Position numbers and translations under genes: made by a program. From Stanieria sp964562685 (GTDB lineage: Bacteria > Cyanobacteriota > Cyanobacteriia > Cyanobacteriales > Xenococcaceae): a stretch of 64,000 nt of DNA. The stretch covers positions 112,139-176,138 of the forward strand of contig CAZLUP010000002.1 of the NCBI GenBank assembly GCA_964562685.1. Direction: 5' to 3'. Positions 42,978 through 52,081 of this stretch are shown here, piece by piece; positions within the stretch are counted from its first letter, which is position 1, and the number at the start of each line of letters is the position of its first letter. The notes under the pieces are model-generated. The model saw only the letters and a program-made list of their open reading frames with translations. It searched no databases and was not told where the DNA came from.

Positions 42978-45127
42978 GCCAATTCGATCTCTATTATCAA
43001 CAAGGTTTATTACTTTTAAAACAAGGAGATTATCAAGGAGCGATCGCGGCATTTAGTCATGCCATTGAGTTAAACTCTGATTGTGCCGATGCTTATTATT
43101 TTCGCGGAGAAGCTCAAAGTGAACTAGGAAACTATTCAGAAGCACTTGCTGATTTTAGTAGTGCGATCGCATTAAATCCCCAAAAAGCATATCTTTATTG
43201 TCTGCGAGGCTGGACAAAAGAGGAATTAAAAGACTATCAAGGACCAATTTTAGACTTTGATCGAGCTATTGCTCTCAATTTCCAGAATGCGAATGTTTAT
43301 ATTAGTAGAGGATATGCTCATCGAGTTTTGGGAAATTTCAATAAAGCGATCGCTGATTATACTAGCGCGATCGCAATCGATCCCGAAAATTGGCATGGCT
43401 ATTCTCATCGCGGTTATGCTCTCCAAGCAGCAGGAGAGTTCCCAGGAGCAATCGAAGATTTTACCGCACTAATTCGGCTAGATCCTAATAATGCTAGCTA
43501 TTATCAGGAAAGAGGTTGTTGTTACTTAGAGTTAAAAAATTATCTAAGAGCGATCGCAGATTTTGACCAAGCAATTAAACTCGATCCACTTTCCTCCCAA
43601 TCTTATTTTCACCGTGGGATTGTCAACTCAAGACTCGATAATAAAGCAAAAGCAATTGAAAACTATACAGCAGCGATTCGTTTTAATCCCCAGTATTTAG
43701 AAGCTTATGTAAATCGTGGCAATATTTACGCCACAATGGGTCAGTATCAACTAGCAATCAAAGATTATACCAAAGCAATAAAAATCGACTCTAGTCTAGT
43801 TGCAATATACCAAAATAGAGGAACGGCTTATGCCGAAAGTCATGATAGCCAATCAGCGATCGCTGATTGGCAACAGAGCATAAAACTGCTTCAAGATCGA
43901 AATGACATATATGCAAATACCATTACAGCAGTACTGTCAAATTTAATTAAAACAGAATTAGCCAAAAATCGATCAATTTTATCAAAAGAGGATTTATCTA
44001 GTTCGTGGTTAAAGAGAATAGGAAAAAAATGGGGAATAAAGCAAAAGTTAGGTAACTTCTTTAATGACGATCTTTCCTCGGTTGGCAAGTTAACTCTAAT
44101 CTATCGCCCAGAATATGCTAAGAATGAAACTATTCATAATCCTAGTGTTGCCGATCTCGAACGAGTAATAGACGAACTATGGCAAGAAGCCCAGTATATT
44201 ATTCAAGGAGAAACTGATAATCGCTTTACAGGACATTTTATTCTAGAAGATAAAGAAACCAATGATTACATACAAGGACTTTGGGATTTATATTTTCAAC
44301 CCCCAGGTGGTTTTCAATTAGAGCGAGCCTGTCAAGGAGAAAGGTTTTGGTTGCCTCTACCGCAAACAGAGTCAGAAGCAAAGCAAGTAATTCTTTTGTG
44401 GGTTGAAGATCGCCAAGCTTGTGCTGCCCTTAACTGGCAACCAATTGGCGAAACTGAACCGATGAGTCTAACACATTCTAGCCGTAGAGAATTTAAAGTT
44501 ATCCACTTGCTGAAGCAGTATGAAGCAGGAGAACGCAATTTTCGCAAAGAAGACTTAAGCAACGCCAACTTGTTTGGTATAGATTTACAAGGCATAAATT
44601 TAAGCCAAGCTTGTTTAATTAACGCTGACTTACGAGAAGCTAACCTCACTAGAGCTAATCTTACCGATGCCGATCTTAGTGATGCTTGTTTAATGACCGC
44701 AGATTTAAGAGGTGCTAATTTAAACGGAGCAAAGCTTGAAGGTGCTATCTACAACGAAGACACAGAATTTCCTAGTGGTTTTGATCCTGAAGCAGCAGGA
44801 ATGGAATTTGCTTCGTTAGTAGAAGACGAAGAAGAATTAGAACAAAGCAATAATACAATCGAGTCTCCAGAAAATTCGCGTTATCTAGAAAAAACTGAGG
44901 AAATTCTGAGAATAATTTCTCAGCTTGCATCTTATCAGACTTTATGGCTAGATACTGAAATAGCAGATTGGTATACTTCTCATCCCAGACTATCTCTAAT
45001 TCAAGTCTTAGCCGATCCAGCCGATCTTACAGGTAATTCAACTTATATTTTCGATGTTTTGGAGCGACCAGAATTAGTAACAGAAAGAATTAGTAACAGA
45101 ATTTGTTTGCCAAATTATGGCAAATGA
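42974..45127 (+). CDS. TPR-pentapeptide protein ending in half a DEDDy exonuclease (5' part of split gene)
   Basis: A 717-residue product. TPR repeats fill about 1-300 (AIAAFSHAIELN, ALADFSSAIALNP and so on, nine or so copies). A domain of unknown type follows at about 350-510 (LTLIYRPEYAKN...FWLPLPQTESEAKQVILLWVEDR). Pentapeptide repeats A(N/D)Lxx come at about 526-595. The last 80 residues start an RNase D-type exonuclease with exo I LDTE near 658, then run out of frame at ISNRICLPNYGK. The ATG at 42974 overlaps the stop of the ATPase gene. The frame is broken by the 16-bp duplication at 45070-45101. Without one copy it would continue directly into the next reading frame. Confidence 0.88.
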   Translation: MSQFDLYYQQGLLLLKQGDYQGAIAAFSHAIELNSDCADAYYFRGEAQSELGNYSEALADFSSAIALNPQKAYLYCLRGWTKEELKDYQGPILDFDRAIALNFQNANVYISRGYAHRVLGNFNKAIADYTSAIAIDPENWHGYSHRGYALQAAGEFPGAIEDFTALIRLDPNNASYYQERGCCYLELKNYLRAIADFDQAIKLDPLSSQSYFHRGIVNSRLDNKAKAIENYTAAIRFNPQYLEAYVNRGNIYATMGQYQLAIKDYTKAIKIDSSLVAIYQNRGTAYAESHDSQSAIADWQQSIKLLQDRNDIYANTITAVLSNLIKTELAKNRSILSKEDLSSSWLKRIGKKWGIKQKLGNFFNDDLSSVGKLTLIYRPEYAKNETIHNPSVADLERVIDELWQEAQYIIQGETDNRFTGHFILEDKETNDYIQGLWDLYFQPPGGFQLERACQGERFWLPLPQTESEAKQVILLWVEDRQACAALNWQPIGETEPMSLTHSSRREFKVIHLLKQYEAGERNFRKEDLSNANLFGIDLQGINLSQACLINADLREANLTRANLTDADLSDACLMTADLRGANLNGAKLEGAIYNEDTEFPSGFDPEAAGMEFASLVEDEEELEQSNNTIESPENSRYLEKTEEILRIISQLASYQTLWLDTEIADWYTSHPRLSLIQVLADPADLTGNSTYIFDVLERPELVTERISNRICLPNYGK
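45070..45101. repeat. Perfect tandem 16-bp duplication causing a frameshift
   Basis: AGAATTAGTAACAGAA occurs twice in direct succession (45070-45085, 45086-45101). Sixteen bases shift the frame by one. Deleting one copy joins PELVTE to FVCQIMANDQIEKVFHNASFD in one frame, which completes the DEDDy exonuclease fold. Confidence 0.97.
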
Positions 45128-47468
45128 CCAGATTGAAAAAGTTTTTCACAATGCTAGTTTTGATTTAAAGTATCTTGGCGGTAAAGAAAGAGCCAAAAAT
45201 ATTACTTGTACTTATCAAATCGCGCAAAAAATTTCTAAAAAAGTTTTGGGAACTAGCAACCTTCAACTAAAAACCCTCGCTGTTGAATTGTGTCAATTTC
45301 CTCCAGAATCAATCGAAAAAGAAGGCAAAAGTGACTGGGGAAAACGACCATTAACAGAGAAACAATTAAAGTATGCCAAGATGGACACGGTTTATTTGGC
45401 TAGCGTTCATCGTTGTTTATTAGAATTGAGTGGGTCTAAAAAAATGCCTTCAAAACATGATTCTTTGAGCGTTACTGATGTTCGAGTTGCTTTTGAGTGT
45501 CCGCGATTATTTTATTTAAGTAAACGTTTTGGTGGCAAGACTTTATTTGTACCAAAAGAGCAATCTTTCGCAATTGGCAGTACTTTTCATAAACTAGCTG
45601 AAGAGTTTATTACCCAGGCAAAGAAAGAACCCCAGTTTAAAACATTATTTCAGCCACCAGTAGAAAAACTAGACCAAAATGCGATCGCTTTTGAAGTACA
45701 AAACCTCTTCTACAGTCTGGTTTTTTTTCCCAACTATCTGCAACCAACAATTGACAAAAAACCTAACTCAGGGCGAGCATTAACTCAGATTTGGCAGGGA
45801 TTGAAAAATCTTATTCAACAATGGACTGAGTTATTAATTAAAAATCGCGCTTATTGCGATGTTAACGATCTCTTTGATCGCACTTTTATCTCAAAAGAAT
45901 TTAAACTAGACCATAAATTTAATTTACCCAATGGCAGTCAACAGCTTTTAGTAGGAAAATTAGATAGTCTAATCTATGACTGTAAACAAAATCGCTTTTG
46001 CGTCGTCGAGTTAAAAACTTATGATCCCGTCGATCCTTCGGCACAGCTAGCACAGGTTGCTCTCTATAGTTATATGATTGGGCAAATTACCAAATTACCT
46101 GTTGACTCTGCTGTTTATTGCGTTTTACCAGAATTTAAAGAATATCATTATTCCTGGGAAACACTAGAAGATAACGTTCATCAAGTAATTCCCTTAAAAT
46201 TGCAACAAATGCAGCAATGGTTACGATGGGAACCGCCACAACCAGACGTACCACCGCCAACGAGTAATTCCGATTTATGTAATATCTGTCCTCAACAGAA
46301 AAAATGTCAGAGTTTTTTTATCCTTGCCAAGGAAACAGTTGTAGAAAATAATGACTCGGATACAGGTACGCAATCTTTAAACACTAAAGTCAAACCTCCT
46401 CAACCAAACTTTGCGCCTTCAATCGATCTCGAACCCATCGGTCGAGAATTAGTAGAAACCTTACAATCATTTAAAATCAAGGTTGATTATTTAGGCGCGA
46501 TCGCTGGTTCTGCTTTTATTCGGATCAAACTCAAACCCCACAAAGGAATCAAAGTAGCATCTATTCTGAAATTGGCTTCCGATTTACAAGTACACTTGGG
46601 AATTACTCGTCCTCCGCTAATTTCTACTCATCCTGGCTATGTTAGCGTCGATTTACCCCGTCAAGATCGCCAAATTGCAGACTTTGAGCATTATATTCAA
46701 CCTCAGAAAAAATCAAACAGCGCAGCAGTAACTATCGCTATTGGAATCGATTTAGAAGGAAATTTAGTAGAAGCAGATTTAGCCGATCCCAATAACTGTC
46801 ACTTTTTGGTTGGCGGTACGACTGGAAGTGGTAAAAGTGAATTTCTGCGATCGCTCCTTCTCAGTCTGATTTATCGCCACACCCCCACCCAAGTCAAAAT
46901 TGCCCTCGTCGATCCCAAGCGAGTAACTTTTCCTGAATTTGAACGAATGCCTTGGTTACTCTCACCCATAGTCAAAGATAGCGAAGATGCGATCGCTCTA
47001 ATGACAGATTTAGTTGCTGAGATGGAGAGGCGTTACCAACTATTTGAAGTAGCAGTATGTCCTCACCTTGATGCTTACAACGAAAAACTCGCACAACGCA
47101 AACAAAGTTGTGAACCACGTATTGTTTGTATCTTTGATGAATATGCTGACTTTATGGCAAAAAAAGAAACCCGCAATGCTTTAGAAACTAGCATTAAGCG
47201 TTTAGGCGCGATGGCAAGAGCAGCAGGTATTCACTTAATTGTAGCTACTCAACGTCCAGAAGCAGGTGTGGTTACTCCGATTATTCGCTCTAACTTACCT
47301 GGAAGAATCGCTCTTGCTACTGCAAGCGAAGCTGATTCAAAAATTATTCTAGGGGGTACTTCAACAGAAGCTGCCTGTCTTTTGGGTAAAGGAGATCTTT
47401 TCTTTCAAGGAAATGCTAGTTTACAGCGATTGCAAAGCTTATATGCTGCTGAAATTAAACTTCCTTAA
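45117..47468 (+). CDS. DEDDy exonuclease half + Cas4-like Fe-S nuclease + FtsK translocase (3' part of split gene)
   Basis: A 783-residue product from ATG 45117. Residues 1-105 hold exo II (HNASFD, Asn12/Asp16) and exo III (YAKMD, Tyr86/Asp90) of an RNase D-like exonuclease; exo I is in the preceding frame. Residues 118-402 form a PD-(D/E)XK nuclease of the Cas4/AddB kind: Cys128, Asp283 in GKLDSL, Glu298-x-Lys300 in VVELKTY, a QxxxY motif, and Cys388, Cys391 and Cys397 to complete a probable 4Fe-4S cluster. Residues 435-783 form an FtsK-type motor with GGTTGSGKS (566-574) and Walker B IVCIFDEYAD. A short upstream open stretch in this frame has no better start. Whether this part is translated alone is unknown. 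Confidence 0.88.
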   Translation: MANDQIEKVFHNASFDLKYLGGKERAKNITCTYQIAQKISKKVLGTSNLQLKTLAVELCQFPPESIEKEGKSDWGKRPLTEKQLKYAKMDTVYLASVHRCLLELSGSKKMPSKHDSLSVTDVRVAFECPRLFYLSKRFGGKTLFVPKEQSFAIGSTFHKLAEEFITQAKKEPQFKTLFQPPVEKLDQNAIAFEVQNLFYSLVFFPNYLQPTIDKKPNSGRALTQIWQGLKNLIQQWTELLIKNRAYCDVNDLFDRTFISKEFKLDHKFNLPNGSQQLLVGKLDSLIYDCKQNRFCVVELKTYDPVDPSAQLAQVALYSYMIGQITKLPVDSAVYCVLPEFKEYHYSWETLEDNVHQVIPLKLQQMQQWLRWEPPQPDVPPPTSNSDLCNICPQQKKCQSFFILAKETVVENNDSDTGTQSLNTKVKPPQPNFAPSIDLEPIGRELVETLQSFKIKVDYLGAIAGSAFIRIKLKPHKGIKVASILKLASDLQVHLGITRPPLISTHPGYVSVDLPRQDRQIADFEHYIQPQKKSNSAAVTIAIGIDLEGNLVEADLADPNNCHFLVGGTTGSGKSEFLRSLLLSLIYRHTPTQVKIALVDPKRVTFPEFERMPWLLSPIVKDSEDAIALMTDLVAEMERRYQLFEVAVCPHLDAYNEKLAQRKQSCEPRIVCIFDEYADFMAKKETRNALETSIKRLGAMARAAGIHLIVATQRPEAGVVTPIIRSNLPGRIALATASEADSKIILGGTSTEAACLLGKGDLFFQGNASLQRLQSLYAAEIKLP

Positions 47469-47569
47469 TGCTAAAACCTTTCTATATTATTTTTTGCATT
47501 ATATTCAATACAATTAACCTACTGTTTTAAAATTGCACCTGTGACTAGCAAAATTAGCTGATAAAAACT

Positions 47570-47911
47570 ATGAGCGATACCATTTTTGGTAAGATTATCC
47601 GTCGGGAAATACCAGCAAATATTGTTTACGAAGATGATTTGGCTTTAGCTTTTAAAGATGTTCAGCCTCAAGCACCTACTCATATTCTTGTGATTCCTAA
47701 ACAACCAATTCCTCGTCTCTCAGATTCAACCGAAGCAGACCAAAGTTTACTTGGTCATTTGTTATTAACTGTCAAAAAAGTTGCCGAACAAGCAGGATTA
47801 AAAAATGGCTATCGGGTCGTAATCAACAATGGTGATGATGGTGGTCAATCAGTAGATCATTTACACTTTCATATTTTAGGCGATCGCCAGATGCAATGGC
47901 CACCAGGATAA
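47570..47911 (+). CDS. HIT family nucleotide hydrolase (HinT-like)
   Basis: A 113-residue histidine-triad protein. The family motif HxHxHxx appears as DHLHFHILG, and the N-terminus SDTIFGKIIRREIPANIVYEDD is typical of HinT-type purine nucleoside phosphoramidases. The length is normal. It is separated from the split nuclease gene by 101 bases and appears to be the first housekeeping gene after the accessory island. Confidence 0.95.
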   Translation: MSDTIFGKIIRREIPANIVYEDDLALAFKDVQPQAPTHILVIPKQPIPRLSDSTEADQSLLGHLLLTVKKVAEQAGLKNGYRVVINNGDDGGQSVDHLHFHILGDRQMQWPPG

Positions 47912-48078
47912 ATAGTTTTACTGTTTAAAATAAACCTCGGTAAAAACCTAGAAAAAAATTAATAGTTTATTGAATCTTTTTATTTAATCGCACTCCTGAG
48001 TTTAATTACCTTGTTGTCTTTGGGCATTATTTGTTTAGAGATTAACAAAATTAATAATTAACTTAGGAGTATTTTTTA

Positions 48079-48636
48079 ATGCAAAAACTTTTAAATTTAT
48101 TGTTAATATCTGCCGTTTTTAATACTATCGGGTTAAGTGCCACAGCCCAATCTGAATCAGAATGTCTAATTTTAGATGCTAATGGTAAACCAATGGATCT
48201 TGGTTATCTTTGTGGTGGTCAAGTTACTCCTAAAACTAACCATTCTAATCTTTCAACTTCTTCCTCTAATCCAGGTGTTTTTACTGCCAAAATTAAAAGA
48301 AGAGAATTCGGCATTCCTGTAATTGATGTTCAATTTAATAATCAACATACTTTTGAAATGTTAGTAGATACAGGAGCGAGTTTAACTATACTTACTGAAA
48401 AAATGGCACAAACGCTTCAGATCCAACCAGAAGGTAAGATGTTACTCTACACTGCTAATGATTCTGTTTATGTTCCTAGAAGTCGAGTTACCTCTGTTGC
48501 TGCTGCCGGAATTAGAAGTCAAAACTTAGATGTTGCGATTGCACCTTCTCTAGATATCGGCTTACTCGGACAAAACTTCTTTGGTCACTACGATATCACA
48601 ATTAAACAAGACGCGATCGAATTTAAAGCCAGATAA
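48079..48636 (+). CDS. Secreted retropepsin-like aspartic protease
   Basis: A 185-residue protein with an N-terminal signal peptide (LLNLLLISAVFNTIGLSATAQ, cleavage near residue 24). Residues about 68-185 form a single-lobed clan AA aspartic protease domain with the active-site motif VDTGAS (Asp97), the strand VTSVAAAGI and the second conserved GLLGQNFFG. Such proteins work as homodimers, likely in the periplasm here. It has a TAGGAGT ribosome binding site. Substrate unknown. Confidence 0.88.
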   Translation: MQKLLNLLLISAVFNTIGLSATAQSESECLILDANGKPMDLGYLCGGQVTPKTNHSNLSTSSSNPGVFTAKIKRREFGIPVIDVQFNNQHTFEMLVDTGASLTILTEKMAQTLQIQPEGKMLLYTANDSVYVPRSRVTSVAAAGIRSQNLDVAIAPSLDIGLLGQNFFGHYDITIKQDAIEFKAR

Positions 48637-48660
48637 AAAAAACCCACGGTTAACCGTGGG
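48635..48660 (-). terminator. Intrinsic terminator of the porin gene
   Basis: The perfect palindrome CCCACGGTTAACCGTGGG (48643-48660) is followed on the minus strand by eight T (48635-48642). It lies about 137 bases beyond the porin stop codon and overlaps the last bases of the convergent protease gene. Confidence 0.85.
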
Positions 48661-48796
48661 CTACCAACACGAGGTGTGAAGTAAACTTAAACAATCTTGT
48701 TGATTTCTTCTCGCCAAATAATCTTGGGGATAAACTACCAAAGTAGTCAGAATTAAAGTAACACTACACCTCTAACGTAAAAACTTTATTGCACAA

Positions 48797-50380
48797 TTAG
48801 AAAGTAAAGGTGGTTCTAACGACACCAATAATGGCATCATCAGCAGCTTCTTCACCATCGGGAGCATTTAGCCAAATTACCCCAGGAGTAACAGAAATAT
48901 TGTCGTTCAGTTGATACTTGTAGAAACCCTCTACATGGATAGGAATATCATCTGTCTCGCCATTGTAAGGTTCTGCACCAACGATAATACCGCCTAAGCT
49001 TCCTTCTTTAATCAAGTCTGGGAAAGATAAACCAGCACCATAAGACCAGATTTCTGCATCTTGCTCGTCATCAGCAGCAGAAGTAGCATCGGTGTACATA
49101 CCAAAAGCGTTGAAGGCAATTTTTGAAGAAAGTTGAAATGAACCTTCTACACCAAATGAATTAGTATTTAAAGCTCCATCCAGAGGATTTTTAGCACTAG
49201 ATGTACCTACACCTAAATCAAAGATAGTGTTGTCATCTTCTGTAAAATAACCCCGAACGTAGGTTGCAGCTAACTGCAATTTTTCAAAAGGACTAAAAGT
49301 GATCTGTCCTAGGGCAGAATATTCACCGTTGAATAATCCGTTACCTTCGCTAGGATCGGGCGCATTACCACCAAAATAACCAGCACTAACAGTTAAGGTT
49401 TCAAAGGGTGTAAAGTTAACTCCAAGACCGCCACCAGCACCCAAACCAATCTTGTAAATAGGACTAGATTCACCAAAACTAGAGAGAGAACCAGTTGCCC
49501 CAGTAAAAGAATCTAAATAAGGGCTAACAGTTGGAACAAAATCTTGCCACAAAGGAAAAGCTGCGGGTAAATAAACTTGGATTTTGTCGCCAATGGGGAA
49601 GTAGTAAGCTAACCAGCCAAGGGAAACATCATTTTCGCTGGGAGATGTTTGGTAGGTAAGCGCACCAGTTTCCAGAGGTTCTCCATCCTCGCCATTAAAA
49701 ACACCGGCATTAGAAGCATCTAAACGAGTGTATAAAGAATCTTTACCAGTAAAACTAGACACAAAGGCTAAGCGAACTCGGTCTTGAAAAACTGTTTGGT
49801 TATCATAGTTAAACTCTTGAGCAATCCCAAAAACAGCTTCCCCTTGTAGTTTAGTAGTAGTCGAGAACTGATGGTCTTCTAAGAAAGCAGTACGACTTTC
49901 TAAATCATCAACTCTGCCTCCTAGGGTAGCGAGTTCTGCTTCAAATTCTTGAGTGAGTCGATTGATGGTATCTAAGTCTTCACGTAATACTGATTCAGAA
50001 GAAGCAATCAAACGCTCGATTTGATTGAGACAGGAATTTAAACCAGCAGCAAATTCATAACGGGATAAAGCTTGGCTTCCGCGATAGGTTTGATTGGGAT
50101 AACCTGCAATACAACCATAACGATCTACCAACGAACGGAGTGCTTCATAAGCCCAGTCGGTTGGAGAAACATCTCTGAGTTGATTGACATTCGTAACTTG
50201 ATTGAACTGGTCTTTTTTGCCTTCTTGGTTATAGTTTTCTACTTGATTGAGTAGCTGACTATTATCAGTTTCTGGGGCAGTTTGAGCTATTAAAGTTTCA
50301 GCGTTACTAGGAGTTGCTCCAAGAGCTAAACCAACGATCGCTGGACTAACCAACAACAAACTACGTAGTAATCTATACAT
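48797..50380 (-). CDS. SLH-domain OprB-type porin (cyanobacterial Som-like)
   Basis: A 527-residue outer-membrane porin. Signal peptide MYRLLRSLLLVSPAIVGLALGATPS. An SLH domain follows (about 65-125: DVSPTDWAYEALRSLVDRYGCIAGYPNQTYRGSQALSRYEFAAGL), which binds peptidoglycan. Next come a coiled coil (about 130-170) and an OprB-like beta barrel ending in Phe (VVRTTFTF), the usual outer-membrane sorting residue. Cyanobacterial members conduct inorganic solutes and iron. Its leader carries a 9-base sequence complementary to the conserved Yfr1 sRNA motif. Confidence 0.93.
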   Translation of the reverse strand: MYRLLRSLLLVSPAIVGLALGATPSNAETLIAQTAPETDNSQLLNQVENYNQEGKKDQFNQVTNVNQLRDVSPTDWAYEALRSLVDRYGCIAGYPNQTYRGSQALSRYEFAAGLNSCLNQIERLIASSESVLREDLDTINRLTQEFEAELATLGGRVDDLESRTAFLEDHQFSTTTKLQGEAVFGIAQEFNYDNQTVFQDRVRLAFVSSFTGKDSLYTRLDASNAGVFNGEDGEPLETGALTYQTSPSENDVSLGWLAYYFPIGDKIQVYLPAAFPLWQDFVPTVSPYLDSFTGATGSLSSFGESSPIYKIGLGAGGGLGVNFTPFETLTVSAGYFGGNAPDPSEGNGLFNGEYSALGQITFSPFEKLQLAATYVRGYFTEDDNTIFDLGVGTSSAKNPLDGALNTNSFGVEGSFQLSSKIAFNAFGMYTDATSAADDEQDAEIWSYGAGLSFPDLIKEGSLGGIIVGAEPYNGETDDIPIHVEGFYKYQLNDNISVTPGVIWLNAPDGEEAADDAIIGVVRTTFTF

Positions 50381-50384
50381 AATT

Positions 50385-50393
50385 TCCTCACAC
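50385..50393 (-). promoter_or_regulatory. Predicted Yfr1 sRNA pairing site in the porin leader
   Basis: The mRNA leader reads AAGGUGUGAGGAAAUU directly before AUG. GUGUGAGGA is the exact complement of UCCUCACAC, the core of the single-stranded motif of the cyanobacterial sRNA Yfr1, and it includes the ribosome binding site (GAGGA). Yfr1 represses porin mRNAs in Prochlorococcus; regulation here is inferred. Confidence 0.6.
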
Positions 50394-50608
50394 CTTTAGT
50401 ATTACTACTTACATTAATATTCAAATTTACTATGTAAGAGTGTAAATTGCTCAAGCCAAATTAGCAAATTTTTTTAAGTTTTTTTTGTATTTTAGGATAC
50501 AAAAGACTGTCAAAAATTAACTTGATGTGGTATCCTTAGCTCCGCCCTGCTTGAAGACGAAGCTAATTGTTAAATCCAGGTGAATTTGAGAAAATTGTCA
50601 GGGAATTA

Positions 50609-52081
50609 TTAAGAATTGAGAATCCAGTTCACCAAAGTCCTTACAGGAAAACCTGTTGCTCCCACATTATTTACACCACTGGGTTTATCTGTCCAAACTG
50701 GACCTGCAATATCTAAGTGTACCCAAGGCGTATCTTTGATAAATTGTTTCAAAAATAAAGCAGCCGTAATTGAGCCTCCTGCACGAGGTCCAGTATTTTT
50801 CATATCGGCAATAGCAGATTTCATCCCTTCAAAATAAGGTTCTTCTAAAGGCATTTGCCAAAACTTTTCTCCTGCTAATTCTGCTGCGGTTTTGATTTGA
50901 TTGGCTAAATTATCATCCGTACTCCATAAACCAGCAATCTGATCCCCTAGAGCAATGATACAAGCTCCCGTTAGAGTCGCTAAATCTACGATCGCGTCTA
51001 CGCCTAATTTTTCAGCAAAGATTAACGCATCAGCCAAAGTTAATCTTCCTTCTGCATCAGTGTTATTAACCTCAATAGTTTTGCCATTAGCAGCTTTGAG
51101 AATATCACCAGGATGCATTGCACGACCACTAATCATGTTTTCTGTAGCTGCACAAATAAAATGAACTTCTACATCTGGTTTGAGTTGAGCTATCGCTTTG
51201 GCTGCACCAAGAGTAGCTGCACCACCACCCATATCCATTTTCATGGTTTCAATGCCACTTCCTGAAACTTTGAGATTGAGTCCACCAGAATCAAAAGTCA
51301 AACTCTTGCCCACAATAGCTACTTTCCGTTTAGGTGTTCCTGTGGGTTTGTAGGTAAGATGAATAAACTTAGGTGGGATGTCAGAAGCTTTGGCTACACC
51401 CAAAAATGCACCCATTCCCTGCTCAAACCGTTCACATTCTTCTTGTTCAAGAATTTCTAGACTCAAACCATACTCAGACGCGATCGCTTCTGCGGTAGCT
51501 GCCATCGTTAGAGGAGTAACTTCGTTAGCAGGAGCATTAACTAGCTCTCGTGCCAAAATCACCCCAGAAGCCACAATTTCAGCCTGTTTAATTGCTGAGT
51601 CTTGACCATTTAAACCCAGTAAATCAATAGTTTCTAATTTGATTTCTTTTTCTTCTGGTTCCGACTTAAAACGGTTATCTTGATGAAGAGTCAGTAAAAT
51701 CCCTTCAGAAATTGCTTGAGCAACTGCATCGGGTGAGCCTTGAATCGGAAAACTAAGAGCAAGGCTACGGTCTTTTTTCGCTAACCGAACGACTGTAGCA
51801 GCAGTATTCTGATAACTTTCTAATTTAAATTTATCTGACTTACCTAGACCTACCAAGACTAGTTTTCGGATAGAACTATTGCCCATTAAACGAGTTACTG
51901 CCGTAGTCCCACTTTTACCTTCAAATTCTTCTACTGTAATTAATTCTTGAATCGTACCTGCTAATTTTTCATTTAGCTGTGCTAGCTCGCCAGTTAATTC
52001 TGTTTCTCCTTCAAAAATACCGATAGCGAGTGTATCGCCTGTCCAATCTAATAATGACCGATCTGTAGCTAGAATTTGCAT
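50609..52081 (-). CDS. pepA: Leucyl aminopeptidase (M17)
   Basis: A cytosolic M17 metallo-aminopeptidase that removes N-terminal residues from peptides. The 490-residue product has the metal-binding/catalytic stretches VGKSLTFDSGGLNLK, MKMDMGGGAATLGA and the family signature NTDAEGRL, plus DLATLTGACIIALG. Length and motifs are complete. It stands alone and is divergent from mreB. Confidence 0.96.
   Translation of the reverse strand: MQILATDRSLLDWTGDTLAIGIFEGETELTGELAQLNEKLAGTIQELITVEEFEGKSGTTAVTRLMGNSSIRKLVLVGLGKSDKFKLESYQNTAATVVRLAKKDRSLALSFPIQGSPDAVAQAISEGILLTLHQDNRFKSEPEEKEIKLETIDLLGLNGQDSAIKQAEIVASGVILARELVNAPANEVTPLTMAATAEAIASEYGLSLEILEQEECERFEQGMGAFLGVAKASDIPPKFIHLTYKPTGTPKRKVAIVGKSLTFDSGGLNLKVSGSGIETMKMDMGGGAATLGAAKAIAQLKPDVEVHFICAATENMISGRAMHPGDILKAANGKTIEVNNTDAEGRLTLADALIFAEKLGVDAIVDLATLTGACIIALGDQIAGLWSTDDNLANQIKTAAELAGEKFWQMPLEEPYFEGMKSAIADMKNTGPRAGGSITAALFLKQFIKDTPWVHLDIAGPVWTDKPSGVNNVGATGFPVRTLVNWILNS

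Noticed and set aside
45085..45127. Programmed ribosomal frameshift joining the two nuclease halves
   Set aside because: No slippery heptamer is seen; the perfect 16-bp duplication explains the shift fully.
45117..47468. Annotation of the FtsK-domain gene as a cell-division FtsK
   Set aside because: There are no N-terminal membrane segments and no gamma domain; instead two nuclease domains precede the motor.
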